Shown piece after piece: positions 8,759 to 17,781 of a stretch of DNA of 60,028 bases. The stretch is from assembly GCA_018658715.1 (NCBI GenBank), contig JABHUQ010000108.1, positions 1 through 60,028 on the forward strand, given 5' to 3'. How positions within the stretch are numbered: the first letter of the stretch is position 1; every line of letters begins with the position of its first letter. The stretch is from Fidelibacterota bacterium (lineage in GTDB: Bacteria > Fidelibacterota > Marinisomatia > Marinisomatales > UBA1611). The position numbers and the translations under genes are program-made. The notes under the pieces were generated by a model, which was given only the letters and a program-made list of their open reading frames with translations, was not told the origin of the DNA and did not search any database.

Positions 8759-9220
8759 ATGCTATATGACAATATTGACAAATTGCTATTGAAGGGATTA
8801 CAAACAAATTCTCGCATTACAAATGCGGAATTAGCTAAACTTGTTGGATTATCACCATCAAGTACATTAGAACGAGTAAAAAAACTTGAGAGCAGTGGTA
8901 TCATTGATAAATATGTAGCTTTACTTAATCCTCGCAAGGCAGGATATACGTGTTTTACTTTTGTTGAAGTAAAATTAACGCGACATGGTGAAACTCCCGT
9001 GGAAAACTTTTTTTCTGCAATTAGCGAGTTGCCGGAAATATTAGAATGTCATCACATAACAGGAGAAGCAGATTTTCTGTTACGCGTCGCAACGAAAGAT
9101 ATACCAAGTTATGAAGAATTTATCCTCCATCAACTTTCTGCCCTTCCTAATGTTCAAAATATGAAAACATCTGTTGTCTTATCAACGTTTAAACAAGAAA
9201 CAAAATTGGATGTATCCTGA
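8759..9220 (+). CDS. Lrp/AsnC-family transcriptional regulator
   Basis: I choose the ATG at 8759 (MLYDNIDKLLLKGLQ) rather than a TTG at 8696, because the family starts just before this first helix. The 153-residue product has the AsnC-type helix-turn-helix at about residues 8-55 (TNAELAKLVGLSPSSTLERVKKLESSGIIDKY), then a RAM ligand-binding domain whose core reads EILECHHITGEADFLLRV. Such regulators sense amino acids and form octamers. The stop overlaps the aminotransferase start (TGATG). This placement at the head of a tyrosine catabolic operon suggests that it responds to tyrosine, phenylalanine or a related compound. That assignment is contextual. Confidence 0.9.
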   Translation: MLYDNIDKLLLKGLQTNSRITNAELAKLVGLSPSSTLERVKKLESSGIIDKYVALLNPRKAGYTCFTFVEVKLTRHGETPVENFFSAISELPEILECHHITGEADFLLRVATKDIPSYEEFILHQLSALPNVQNMKTSVVLSTFKQETKLDVS

Positions 9221-10314
9221 TGGCTTTAGTTCCGTCCTATATCAAACAACTTGAATCTTATAAAGCTGGAAAATCTATTGATCAAGCTCGGCGAGAGTTA
9301 GGGCTATCATCTTTTATAAAAATGGCTTCCAATGAAAATCCAATTGGACCGTCACCAAAAGCTCTTGATGCAATGCGATCAGTCATAGATAATATGCATT
9401 ATTACCCAGAGACTTCTGGCTTTCACCTACGAAATGCATTGGCGAAAAAGTACAACGTTAAAATTGAAAATGTTATTTTGGGCGCTGGTTCTGAAGGCGT
9501 TATATCTACCATTATGCGAACATTTCTGCTCACTGACGATGAAATTATTTCTGCCAAAAATAGCTTTATTGGGTTTCGAATATTGGCGAATGCATCAGGG
9601 CGTCGCACTCATTGGGTGCCGATGAAAGTTCATAGATATGATTTGGATGCAATTAAAAATAAAATTACTGATTATACTAAGATTATTTATATCGCTAATC
9701 CTGATAATCCTATGGGGACATATATCACTCGGGAAGAGTTTGATGATTTCTATTCTCATGTTCCAGAGAGGTGTCTCATTATTTTAGATGAAGCATACTA
9801 TGAATTTGCGAAGGAAAAACCTGATTATCCTGATTCTATGACTTATCGCTATGATAATGTTATTACACTTAGAACATTTTCAAAAGCATACGGCCTAGCA
9901 GGTGCACGAATTGGATATGGACTTGCACATGAAGATCTTATTAGGAATCTAATAAAAGTAAAAGTTCCATTCGAGCCATCTTTAACCGCACAAGCAGCAG
10001 GCCTTGGTGCTTTATCTGACCAAACTCATTTAGATAAAACATTAGAAATAACAACAAATGGTTTACATTATTTAAAGAATCAATTACACGAATTAGGCAT
10101 CCAAACTATACCATCATCTGCAAATTTCATTACCACCCTATGGAGTTCTAATAATCATGCAAAACACATTACAGATTCATTATTTAATAAAGGTATTATT
10201 GTTCGCGAACTCAATGCATTTGGATGGCCTAATGCTATTCGAATTAGCATCGCAACCATGAAGCAAAATAAACAATTTATTCAACAATTAAAAAATATAC
10301 TCATAGGACAATAA
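9220..10314 (+). CDS. HisC-like PLP aminotransferase, probably aromatic
   Basis: This 364-residue fold-type I aminotransferase resembles histidinol-phosphate aminotransferase. SNENPIGPSP is at residues 37-46, NPDNPMGTYI at about 160-169 and the PLP lysine is K222 in TFSKAYGLAGAR. HisC-like enzymes often act on aromatic amino acids. Its position directly before HPPD suggests that it converts tyrosine to 4-hydroxyphenylpyruvate, so I do not name it hisC. No other histidine-biosynthesis gene is near. The start codon overlaps the regulator's stop, and the stop is directly followed by the HPPD start, so the genes are translated together. Confidence 0.85.
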   Translation: MALVPSYIKQLESYKAGKSIDQARRELGLSSFIKMASNENPIGPSPKALDAMRSVIDNMHYYPETSGFHLRNALAKKYNVKIENVILGAGSEGVISTIMRTFLLTDDEIISAKNSFIGFRILANASGRRTHWVPMKVHRYDLDAIKNKITDYTKIIYIANPDNPMGTYITREEFDDFYSHVPERCLIILDEAYYEFAKEKPDYPDSMTYRYDNVITLRTFSKAYGLAGARIGYGLAHEDLIRNLIKVKVPFEPSLTAQAAGLGALSDQTHLDKTLEITTNGLHYLKNQLHELGIQTIPSSANFITTLWSSNNHAKHITDSLFNKGIIVRELNAFGWPNAIRISIATMKQNKQFIQQLKNILIGQ

Positions 10315-11436
10315 ATGGCTATTATAACAACAGAGTGGACTGGGAAAGAATATTTCCAAATAACAGAATTAGACCATATTGAATTTTATGTAGGAAACGC
10401 AAAGCAAGCCGTTCATTATTACCGATCAGCATTTGGCATGCAACCTTTTGCATATGCTGGACCTGAAACCGGGCAAAAAGACCGTGTTAGTTATGTATTA
10501 AAACAGAAAAAAATCTTTTTTGTTATAACAACTCCGTTATCATCCCATCATCCTGCAACCAACTGGTTAGCAACACATGGAGATGGAGTTCGAGATATAG
10601 CATTTAAAGTAGACTGCGCCCAGACTGCTCATGATTCTTGCGTAAGTCGTGGTGCAGAATCTATCCATCCCTCTAAATCTTGGGGAGATTCTGATGGGAT
10701 TTACCAAAAATCTGCCATAAAAACTTATGGTGACACTATTCATTCCTTTGTAGAGCGAAAAGCTTATAATGGGCTATGGGCACCAAGATATGTACCCTTG
10801 AAGCTGCCAACTATTCATTCAGAAGATCCAGGACTTCTATTAATAGATCATATTGTTGGAAATGTGGAAGAAGGCAAAATGAATGACTGGCGCGATTTTT
10901 ATGAAAATATTTTTGGTTTTACCAATTTTGTTGTCTTTGATGAAAATGATATTTCAACCAAATTTTCTGCTTTAAAAAGTCGTGTTATGCGATCCAAAAA
11001 CTGGAAAGTAAAATTCCCAATAAATGAACCTGCATCAGGATTAAAAAAATCACAAATTGAAGAATATCTTGATTTTAATGAAGGACCCGGTGTTCAACAT
11101 ATTGCTTTATTAACAGATAATATTATTAAAACAATTACAGCATTACGTAATAATGGAGTGGATTTCCTATATGTTCCCGAAACATATTATGATGGATTAT
11201 CTAATCGAGTTGGAGATATTGACGAAACATTGGCTCCATTAAAGGAGTTAGGAATTTTAGTCGATAGAGATGATGAAGGATATTTATTGCAATTGTTCTC
11301 TAAACCCGTTGAAGATCGTCCAACACTTTTTTATGAGATTATTCAACGAAAAGGGTCAAGAGGATTTGGACAAGGAAATTTTCAAGCCCTATTTGAATCC
11401 ATTGAAATCGAACAGGAGAAAAGAGGTAATCTTTAA
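10315..11436 (+). CDS. hpd: 4-hydroxyphenylpyruvate dioxygenase
   Basis: This enzyme converts 4-hydroxyphenylpyruvate and O2 to homogentisate and CO2. At 373 residues it has the normal length. Two vicinal-oxygen-chelate halves are seen: the N-terminal one starting LDHIEFYVGNAK (19-30), and the catalytic C-terminal one from about residue 170. The iron ligands can be placed as H179 (LLIDHI), H262 (GVQHIALLTDNI) and E341 (FYEIIQRKG), followed by the conserved GFGQGNFQALFESIE tail. It starts immediately after the aminotransferase stop and is followed directly by the fumarylacetoacetase-like gene. No residue expected for catalysis is missing. Confidence 0.97.
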   Translation: MAIITTEWTGKEYFQITELDHIEFYVGNAKQAVHYYRSAFGMQPFAYAGPETGQKDRVSYVLKQKKIFFVITTPLSSHHPATNWLATHGDGVRDIAFKVDCAQTAHDSCVSRGAESIHPSKSWGDSDGIYQKSAIKTYGDTIHSFVERKAYNGLWAPRYVPLKLPTIHSEDPGLLLIDHIVGNVEEGKMNDWRDFYENIFGFTNFVVFDENDISTKFSALKSRVMRSKNWKVKFPINEPASGLKKSQIEEYLDFNEGPGVQHIALLTDNIIKTITALRNNGVDFLYVPETYYDGLSNRVGDIDETLAPLKELGILVDRDDEGYLLQLFSKPVEDRPTLFYEIIQRKGSRGFGQGNFQALFESIEIEQEKRGNL

Positions 11437-12423
11437 ATGAAATTTGTAACTTATACACGGGTTGAAGGAACGGAACCCCGATTCGGTTATTTGCGTAATG
11501 ATTTCATTATTGATATACTTTATGCTGCCATTTACATTAATGAAAATCATGGCAATTCAGAATATCTTTCCATTCCAACATCATTAACCCGTGCCTTAGA
11601 AAATTGGGATGGATCCTTTGAAAAATTGAAAAATTTAGATCGTTCTTTACCTAACACTCTCATCCATACTTATTCAGTCCACGGGAAGCCTATTGCTGTT
11701 TCTTCAGATTCAGTTCAATTTTTTCCACCTGTACCCGAACCGAAAACGTTTCGAGATTTTTATGCATTTGAACAACATGTCAAAATAGCTAGAAAAAACC
11801 GTGGACTTAAGATGAATCCAGTTTGGTATGACTTACCAGTATTTTATTTTTCCAATCCCACAGCATTATTTGGGCATAATGATAATGTCCCCTATCCTGA
11901 GCCAACTCAAGCATTAGATTATGAATTGGAAATTGCAATCATCATCGCAAATGGAGGAAAAAATATTTCAAAGGATAATGCATCATCTTTTATCGCAGGA
12001 TATACAATCTGCAATGATTGGTCTGCAAGAGATTTCCAAAAAGAAGAAATGAAGCTAAATCTTGGTCCAGCAAAAGGGAAAGATTTTGCTACAAGTTTCG
12101 GCCCAACTATGGTTACACCAGATGAATTAGAAGATTTCACAGATAGTAATGGAGAGCTATGTCTTCGTATGACTTGCCATGTGAATAATGAATTGTACTC
12201 ACAAGGGAATCTGAAAGATTTATACCATTCATTTCCAAAAATGATTGAAAGAGCAAGTCAAAATGCTCAATTATTACCTGGTGATTATATTGGTTCAGGC
12301 ACTGTTGGAACAGGATGCATTTTAGAATTAGATCCAAAAAACGTAAATGGGTGGCTGAATAAAGGTGATACTATCACGTTAACGATAGAAGGATTGGGAA
12401 CCTTGGAGAATAAAGTTGTCTAA
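11437..12423 (+). CDS. fahA: Fumarylacetoacetate hydrolase-family protein
   Basis: This 328-residue protein carries the FAH fold: FYAFEQHVKIARKNRG, then VPYPEPTQALDYELEIAIII around residues 152-171, SFIAGYTICNDWSARDFQKEEM, GPAKGKDFATSFGP and TCHVNNELYSQGNL, ending in the LLPGDYIGSGTVGTGC motif. Acidic residues in DYELEIA bind the metal in characterised members. In this operon it should cleave fumarylacetoacetate to fumarate and acetoacetate, the last step of tyrosine breakdown. The short form is common outside Proteobacteria. It might also hydrolyse maleylacetoacetate directly, since I find no isomerase gene nearby; that is inference. Confidence 0.9.
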   Translation: MKFVTYTRVEGTEPRFGYLRNDFIIDILYAAIYINENHGNSEYLSIPTSLTRALENWDGSFEKLKNLDRSLPNTLIHTYSVHGKPIAVSSDSVQFFPPVPEPKTFRDFYAFEQHVKIARKNRGLKMNPVWYDLPVFYFSNPTALFGHNDNVPYPEPTQALDYELEIAIIIANGGKNISKDNASSFIAGYTICNDWSARDFQKEEMKLNLGPAKGKDFATSFGPTMVTPDELEDFTDSNGELCLRMTCHVNNELYSQGNLKDLYHSFPKMIERASQNAQLLPGDYIGSGTVGTGCILELDPKNVNGWLNKGDTITLTIEGLGTLENKVV

Positions 12424-12790
12424 TAACAAGCCCATTAATGAAATTGATGAATTTTATCTTGGAGTTGAAGCTTTTAATCAAAAAGATTATCCGAAAGCTC
12501 ACAATATCTGGGAGCACAGTTGGATGCGCATTGGAAATTCTGGTGATCGCGCTTATTTAAAACCATTTATTATGTTAGCAGTATCACCTCAGAATTATGA
12601 TTTAAATAAAGTCTCGGGAGGAAATTATTTATTTGAAAAATCTCTCGAACGTATGATCCAAAACAAGGATGCAATCAATAAATACATTAATGTAAATTCA
12701 CTGATTCAACATCTTCAAAATGTAGCTTCACAGGAAATTTTATTGGATAGATTTAATAATCTTTACATAAAAAGAAGAAGAGAGATATAA
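12416..12790 (+). CDS. DUF309-like small helical protein
   Basis: This 124-residue protein is predicted to start at a TTG at 12416, overlapping the end of the FAH gene by eight bases; no upstream ATG is available in frame. The pattern FYLGVEAFNQKDYPKAHNIWEHSWMRI, followed by RAYLKPFIMLAV, resembles DUF309, a helical family with an H-x-x-W/E core. Here H and E lie in AHNIWEHSW at about residues 31-39. DUF309 proteins have no proven function. It is sandwiched between FAH and HmgA with overlaps at both ends (its stop shares one base with the hmgA start), so it is an integral operon member. Assignment to DUF309 is moderate. Confidence 0.65.
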   Translation: MSNNKPINEIDEFYLGVEAFNQKDYPKAHNIWEHSWMRIGNSGDRAYLKPFIMLAVSPQNYDLNKVSGGNYLFEKSLERMIQNKDAINKYINVNSLIQHLQNVASQEILLDRFNNLYIKRRREI

Positions 12791-13941
12791 TGCCATTTTA
12801 TCAAAAACGTGGTATCGTTCCAGAAAAACGTCACATTCAATTTAGAGAGAAAAATAATTCATTATATTGGGAAGAATTAGTCAGTCGAGAAGGATTCAGT
12901 TCAATTTACTCAAATATATACCACGTCCAACCACCAACTAATGTTTCAGGTGTAGGAGATTGGATTCCCCTCAATATTAAACCATTGCAGGATACACATA
13001 GAAATCGTCATTTCAAAACCCATCATCTAAAATCTTCAGGAGATGCTATTTCAGCGCGCATTCCACTTTTATTTAATCAAGATACAATTATTCATAAAGC
13101 ACATGTGGATCAATCCATGGGTATATTATATAGAAATGGTCACCACGACGAAGTATTATTCATCCAATCAGGGAAAGGACAATTCTGTTCCAATTTTGGT
13201 AATATGAATATTAAGCATGGAGACTATGTTGTCATTCCACGAGGAGTAATTTGGCAATTAATTATTCATGATCCAATACGGATGTTGGTTGTAGAATCAT
13301 CTGGACCAGTTGAAACGCCAAATCGGTATCGAAACAGATTCGGGCAACTCATGGAAGATTCACCATTTTGTGAAAGAGACATTCGAACACCCAATTTTAT
13401 TGAGCCAAAATATCAAAAGAACCCTGTAGATGTTCTTGTTCGAATTCAAGGTGGATATCAAACTTATTCTTATGAGCATCATCCTTTTGATTTAGTGGGA
13501 TGGGATGGTTTTTACTTTCCCTGGATTTTTAATATTAATGATTTTATGCCAATCACAGGGAAAGTTCACTTACCTCCACCCATCCACCAAACATTTCAGT
13601 CGCCTGGATTTGTGATTTGTTCTTTTGTCCCAAGATTATATGACTACCATGATAAAGCTATTCCAGCACCCTATGCTCATAGCAATGTAGATTCTGATGA
13701 AGTTTTATATTATGTGAAAGGAAAGTTCATGAGTAGAAAAGGGATCGAATCAGAATCCATTACCGTTCATCCCATGGGTTTGCCCCATGGCCCACAGCCA
13801 GGAAAAATTGAAGCATCTCTGGGTAAAAAAGAAACCATTGAATTAGCCGTAATGATAGATACTTTTTCACCATTGCAATATGCAGACATTCTATCAACAA
13901 TTGATGATTCGGATTACCCCTACTCTTGGCAAGAATCATGA
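12790..13941 (+). CDS. hmgA: Homogentisate 1,2-dioxygenase
   Basis: This enzyme opens the homogentisate ring to give maleylacetoacetate. The 383-residue product has the two-cupin HGD fold. The iron ligands expected from the human enzyme map to H297 and E304 in PYAHSNVDSDEVLYYV and H333 in LPHGPQPG. A second conserved histidine, H327, sits just before. It is shorter than the about 430-residue proteobacterial/eukaryotic form, matching the compact branch found in FCB and other bacteria. Its stop overlaps the start of the flavin-reductase-like gene (ATGA). Confidence 0.95.
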   Translation: MPFYQKRGIVPEKRHIQFREKNNSLYWEELVSREGFSSIYSNIYHVQPPTNVSGVGDWIPLNIKPLQDTHRNRHFKTHHLKSSGDAISARIPLLFNQDTIIHKAHVDQSMGILYRNGHHDEVLFIQSGKGQFCSNFGNMNIKHGDYVVIPRGVIWQLIIHDPIRMLVVESSGPVETPNRYRNRFGQLMEDSPFCERDIRTPNFIEPKYQKNPVDVLVRIQGGYQTYSYEHHPFDLVGWDGFYFPWIFNINDFMPITGKVHLPPPIHQTFQSPGFVICSFVPRLYDYHDKAIPAPYAHSNVDSDEVLYYVKGKFMSRKGIESESITVHPMGLPHGPQPGKIEASLGKKETIELAVMIDTFSPLQYADILSTIDDSDYPYSWQES

Positions 13942-14552
13942 TTCTCGATCCAAAGTATCAATCTTTTAAAGATAATTACAAAATTATGATTGGGTCTATT
14001 GTTCCTCGGCCAATTGCATTTGTTTCTACTATATCCAAAGATGGGGTGGATAATGTAGCGCCATTTTCTTTTTTCAATGGTGTATGCTCTAATCCACCTA
14101 CAATATCATTTTGCCCTGTTCGCCGGGGTACCGATAGTGAAATTAAAGATACACTTAGGAATATCCAAGATACAGGTGTTTTTGCCTTAAATATTGTCAG
14201 TGAATCTTTTGCGGCTGAAATGGTAAAAACAGCAATAGAATACCCTGTAGAAGTAAGTGAATTTGACAAAACTGGGTTAACGCCCATCCCATGTAATAAA
14301 ATTTTGGCACCTCGTGTAAGTGAATCAAAAATTTCATTTGAATGTGAATTAAATCAAATTATTGAAGTTGGTGATGGAAGCCCAGGAAGTGGCGCACTCA
14401 TTTTAGGAACAATTGTACTCTTCCATGTGGATGATGATATTTATGATCATGGAAGAATTAATTTAGACTTATTAAAACCCATTGGCCGCCTTGCAGGATC
14501 GAATGGGTATGTCCGAATAACAGATCGATTTGATATCGAAAGAAAAAAATAA
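13938..14552 (+). CDS. Flavin reductase-like FMN-binding split-barrel protein
   Basis: I choose ATG 13938 (MILDPKYQSF), which overlaps the hmgA stop as ATGA, over a TTG twelve bases earlier. The 204-residue product has the flavin-reductase-like split barrel: IGSIVPRPIAFVSTISKDG (residues 20-38), VAPFSFFNGVCSNPP and the ALNIVSE core, with SKISFECEL near the middle. Members bind FMN; some reduce flavins, others have unclear roles. In this operon it might supply reduced flavin or act on a ring-cleavage intermediate, but there is no partner monooxygenase here. Certainty is high for fold and low for role. Confidence 0.82.
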   Translation: MILDPKYQSFKDNYKIMIGSIVPRPIAFVSTISKDGVDNVAPFSFFNGVCSNPPTISFCPVRRGTDSEIKDTLRNIQDTGVFALNIVSESFAAEMVKTAIEYPVEVSEFDKTGLTPIPCNKILAPRVSESKISFECELNQIIEVGDGSPGSGALILGTIVLFHVDDDIYDHGRINLDLLKPIGRLAGSNGYVRITDRFDIERKK

Positions 14553-14575
14553 ATCTAAAAAGATAAACCCCTTTT

Positions 14576-15499
14576 ATGAATGAAATTATACTAATCGATT
14601 TGCCACCAGAAAATGGTACTATAAAAGGTTGTTGGTATAATGGATATCCTATTCACAAAGGGCAATCGGAAAATAGTTTGAATTATGCAACTGTTTATGC
14701 AAATGAGCATAATATTATTCCAAATCAAAAAAAACTGAAACAAGAATTTGAACATTTTATTCGAGCGATTAAAAAAGCTGGTTTTACTGTTCATTTACTC
14801 CCTTTTCCTGAAAAATTAAATCAATCCAATTGTTTACATCACGATGCTATTTTTGTAAGAGATTCAGGTTTATCCTTTAAAGATTACTGGATAAAAGCTC
14901 GATTTAGCGCCATAGATAGACAAATAGAAGCTGATTCACATGCTGAAACGATGCAAAAAATATTTAAAAAAGAAATCATTCACCTACCTAAAAATGCTTT
15001 TCTGGAATTTGGGGAAGTTTTTTTATTGGAAACTCAGAAAGGAACCTTCTACTTTGGTGGGCTTTCCCGATCCAGTAAAGAAGGTCATGATTTTGTAAAA
15101 TCCATAGTTAATCCCGATTATTATTGTCTAATTCAATCAGAAGGATATCATTTAGATACTGTATTCAGTCCAGTTATTAATGCAAATAATGAATTAGTCG
15201 CTTGTATTCTTTCAAAAAAGATGATTCATAAGGAAAGTATTGAAGCAATATATAATTTAAATATTCAATGTATTGATATTGATCCAATCGATTCGTCTGG
15301 TGAAGGTGAAAGTCTTGGCAATTATGCTGTAAACACATTGGTTGGACCGGGAGTTATGTTAAATAGTGCTCTATTCCAAACGCCTAGGGTTGAAGAAATA
15401 TTACAAGAAATGGGAATTAAACGTTTTGTTTCGCCTCTCACTTATTTCCGTTATGCTGGTGGTTCTTTTCATTGTCTAACCAATGAAATGTATTTTTAA
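14576..15499 (+). CDS. Amidinotransferase-superfamily protein, DDAH-like
   Basis: This 307-residue protein matches the dimethylarginine dimethylaminohydrolase-type pentein fold. Conserved landmarks are HHDAIFVRDSGLSF (88-101), LEFGEVFLLE (143-152), the catalytic histidine H192 in GYHLDTVFSPV, and the catalytic cysteine C300 in GGSFHCLTNEM. These enzymes hydrolyse or transfer amidino groups of arginine derivatives (DDAH, ADI). The substrate cannot be told from sequence; a methylated arginine or ornithine-related compound is typical. It follows the flavin-reductase gene after 23 bases and is the seventh gene on this strand, so it may simply share the transcript for amino-acid catabolism. Confidence 0.82.
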   Translation: MNEIILIDLPPENGTIKGCWYNGYPIHKGQSENSLNYATVYANEHNIIPNQKKLKQEFEHFIRAIKKAGFTVHLLPFPEKLNQSNCLHHDAIFVRDSGLSFKDYWIKARFSAIDRQIEADSHAETMQKIFKKEIIHLPKNAFLEFGEVFLLETQKGTFYFGGLSRSSKEGHDFVKSIVNPDYYCLIQSEGYHLDTVFSPVINANNELVACILSKKMIHKESIEAIYNLNIQCIDIDPIDSSGEGESLGNYAVNTLVGPGVMLNSALFQTPRVEEILQEMGIKRFVSPLTYFRYAGGSFHCLTNEMYF

Positions 15500-15554
15500 G
15501 TTCTAACCACTATAATAGTTACATCTTGCTACTATAATTCCATAAAAAAATAAT

Positions 15555-16496
15555 ATGAATCAAGTTCTGAAAAATAAAATTTATGAAGCCCAATGTTTAG
15601 GGAATGTTGAACCCATTGAATATATGGTTCCTTACCCCAATACAAGTGCACTCCTAGAAGGTCAAAATATTAAACATGCAAATCAAGTTATTTATGAATC
15701 ATTGGAAATAACAAATAAAACTTTCTTTGAAAAAGTTCAACAAACAGCTCATTGGCTTGAATCTTTAGGGTTGAAGCCCAAAGACCGCCTATACCTTCCA
15801 TCGCATTCATTTCCAATTAGTGAAATACTCGCTTTTGGTACTTGGTATTTAGGTGCTACAGTTGTCATTGCGAAAGAATTGCCTCAGAATACAATTCTTA
15901 ATTCTATTCATTGCAGAAATATTATACCAACTGATATTGATTTTTTTTCATCTATTTCCATATTTGATTCCACATATATTCCAAGTTATAAACCAAACCT
16001 AAGAGACGAAGGCGTTCTTTTTATAGATGAAAATAAAGTAATCCAGCTAAGCCATTATAATCTTCTAGTCAATACAAATGGTATTCAACAAAGTATTGGA
16101 TTGACGGGTGGTGAAAAAATATTTTCTGATTTAAAAGCATATTCTATGGAATGGCTTATTTTTCAAACAATTCTGCCCTTTTATGCTGCAAGCTTATTCA
16201 CTTCACATAATCCGGACATAGTTTTTGGCCAAAATAATCAGTTTGAAAAACAATCATATACCTTTTGTCATGAATTATCAACTTTTTCATCCATAAAGGA
16301 TTCTTCAATATTAATTTGTCCAGAAAATACATGTGCACTATCAATTGGGAATAAACCCATCCATATGACACATATCAATTCTAAAAAGAATCATTTATCA
16401 ATCAAGGGACATTCTGTTATGATGGGATATGTTAATGAAGTTGAAAATGGACGTATTTTTAAAGATAATTCCATGATTTTGACCTATATGAGTTAA
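15555..16496 (+). CDS. Shortened acyl-CoA synthetase/AMP-ligase-like protein
   Basis: This 313-residue protein resembles the N-terminal part of ANL adenylating enzymes. The segment HWLESLGLKPKDRLYLPSHS recalls the family's early helix-turn, LFIDENKVIQLSHYNLLVNT resembles the A3-A4 region, and the segment LSIKGHSVMMGYVNE at about 277-291 resembles the A5/A6 glycine-tyrosine motif. It stops at about the point where full enzymes continue into the TGD motif and the C-terminal lid domain. Full members have about 500 residues, so this one lacks the lid and the A8-A10 motifs, including the catalytic lysine. It may be a degenerate or regulatory form. Expression of the frame is supported by an operon-like position, but function is unproven. 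Confidence 0.5.
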   Translation: MNQVLKNKIYEAQCLGNVEPIEYMVPYPNTSALLEGQNIKHANQVIYESLEITNKTFFEKVQQTAHWLESLGLKPKDRLYLPSHSFPISEILAFGTWYLGATVVIAKELPQNTILNSIHCRNIIPTDIDFFSSISIFDSTYIPSYKPNLRDEGVLFIDENKVIQLSHYNLLVNTNGIQQSIGLTGGEKIFSDLKAYSMEWLIFQTILPFYAASLFTSHNPDIVFGQNNQFEKQSYTFCHELSTFSSIKDSSILICPENTCALSIGNKPIHMTHINSKKNHLSIKGHSVMMGYVNEVENGRIFKDNSMILTYMS

Positions 16497-16563
16497 ACTA
16501 TTGCCAAACTAAATTTATATATTATATCATAATATAATTATATCTTATAATATTTTACTCTTT

Positions 16564-17775
16564 ATGATTCGTGTAATTCTCCACTTACTTACCATATTTA
16601 TTATATTCTCATCAATGATTCGAGGAGATGGAACTTTTCCATCTGCGGAAACACAAGTTTCAATTATTCAAGATGATGGAACAGCCATTTCTTCCATCAA
16701 TTATTATCAAATGAATAATATTAATAAAACTTTATTCTTTCGCATAATGGATAATGGATGGAATAATCGAAATGAATTTCGAGTAACCCAATTAACGGGT
16801 GGCAGTGTTTGGTCTCCTTTAAAAAATAAAAAATTGTTTCAACTTCAAATGGGTGGAACAATCGACATAATCAAAGATTCACTTAAAATGAATCTGGCAG
16901 TTATGAGTCGTGCTACTTATAGGCCCAAAAAGGAGTATTGGTTTCGTGTAGGATTTGAATCATTTAATGGGCATACATTAAATGAAGTTCGATCGATGGA
17001 TAAAGAACAGACCCAGTCTCTTTATGGTGCTGGAAAACTCGATATGTATAAGTTCGGTGTTATTGGGATTGGTGGCATACGGCAAGATCGTTCAAACTCT
17101 GGTTCATTTGTTGGTGGTGGCGCAATGATTGGTGGTCCCTTTAATACATTCGCATTTATGGGAAAAATACGTGGCGATGAATTTGATCAAGATATAAATA
17201 CGACTGTGATCGGTCGATGGGCATCTTGGGAATCTGATGGCATCCCAAGTGGTATTTTTGTCCAAAGAGATAAGAAAAATTACACATTCCAAATAGGTGG
17301 ACTCTTTTGGGGTAAGAAAAATTTATTTATACGTCCTGCCGTGCTTGGCATGACACATGGCATATTTATAGGGAGCATTGCATTACGCGAAAATGTAGAA
17401 CTTCGGCAAAAACAATTAATGTCTATTACAGATGATCATCGGTATGCGAATATATCTTTACTTTATGTTGCGCTTGATCAAAAGATTTCAATAACACCTT
17501 TCCAATTAAATACGATTGGCTTCCGTACTGCTCGCGCCATTACTCAATGGACTGATTTTCAATTCCATTCAATATCCACTCCTACCCTTGGTATTTATAT
17601 AACAGAAGAAACATCACCCATTTTTGACCCAACTACTTATTCATTTGTTGATGCAACAATTAAATATAAATCTTATCATATTGGAGCTACCATTGGGGAT
17701 AGGTTTATTCTTGGACTCGTTCATTCCCCTGAACAAGAAGAATGGACTTTAGCCATATCATTTATCCAGTTTTAA
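16564..17775 (+). CDS. Exported protein of unknown function, barrel-like
   Basis: I do not recognise this 403-residue protein. It begins with an apparent signal peptide (MIRVILHLLTIFIIFSSMIRG, cleavage after about residue 21). The rest is composed of short alternating strands with many glycines and aromatic turns, such as GVIGIGGIRQDRS, GGGAMIGGPFNTF and YTFQIGGLFWGKKN. The C-terminus ends in WTLAISFIQF, the aromatic end typical of outer-membrane barrels. An outer-membrane location is therefore inferred. It follows the acyl-ligase-like gene after 67 AT-rich bases. A role in uptake of aromatic compounds would suit the operon but nothing shows it. Confidence 0.55.
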   Translation: MIRVILHLLTIFIIFSSMIRGDGTFPSAETQVSIIQDDGTAISSINYYQMNNINKTLFFRIMDNGWNNRNEFRVTQLTGGSVWSPLKNKKLFQLQMGGTIDIIKDSLKMNLAVMSRATYRPKKEYWFRVGFESFNGHTLNEVRSMDKEQTQSLYGAGKLDMYKFGVIGIGGIRQDRSNSGSFVGGGAMIGGPFNTFAFMGKIRGDEFDQDINTTVIGRWASWESDGIPSGIFVQRDKKNYTFQIGGLFWGKKNLFIRPAVLGMTHGIFIGSIALRENVELRQKQLMSITDDHRYANISLLYVALDQKISITPFQLNTIGFRTARAITQWTDFQFHSISTPTLGIYITEETSPIFDPTTYSFVDATIKYKSYHIGATIGDRFILGLVHSPEQEEWTLAISFIQF

Positions 17776-17781
17776 TATTAT

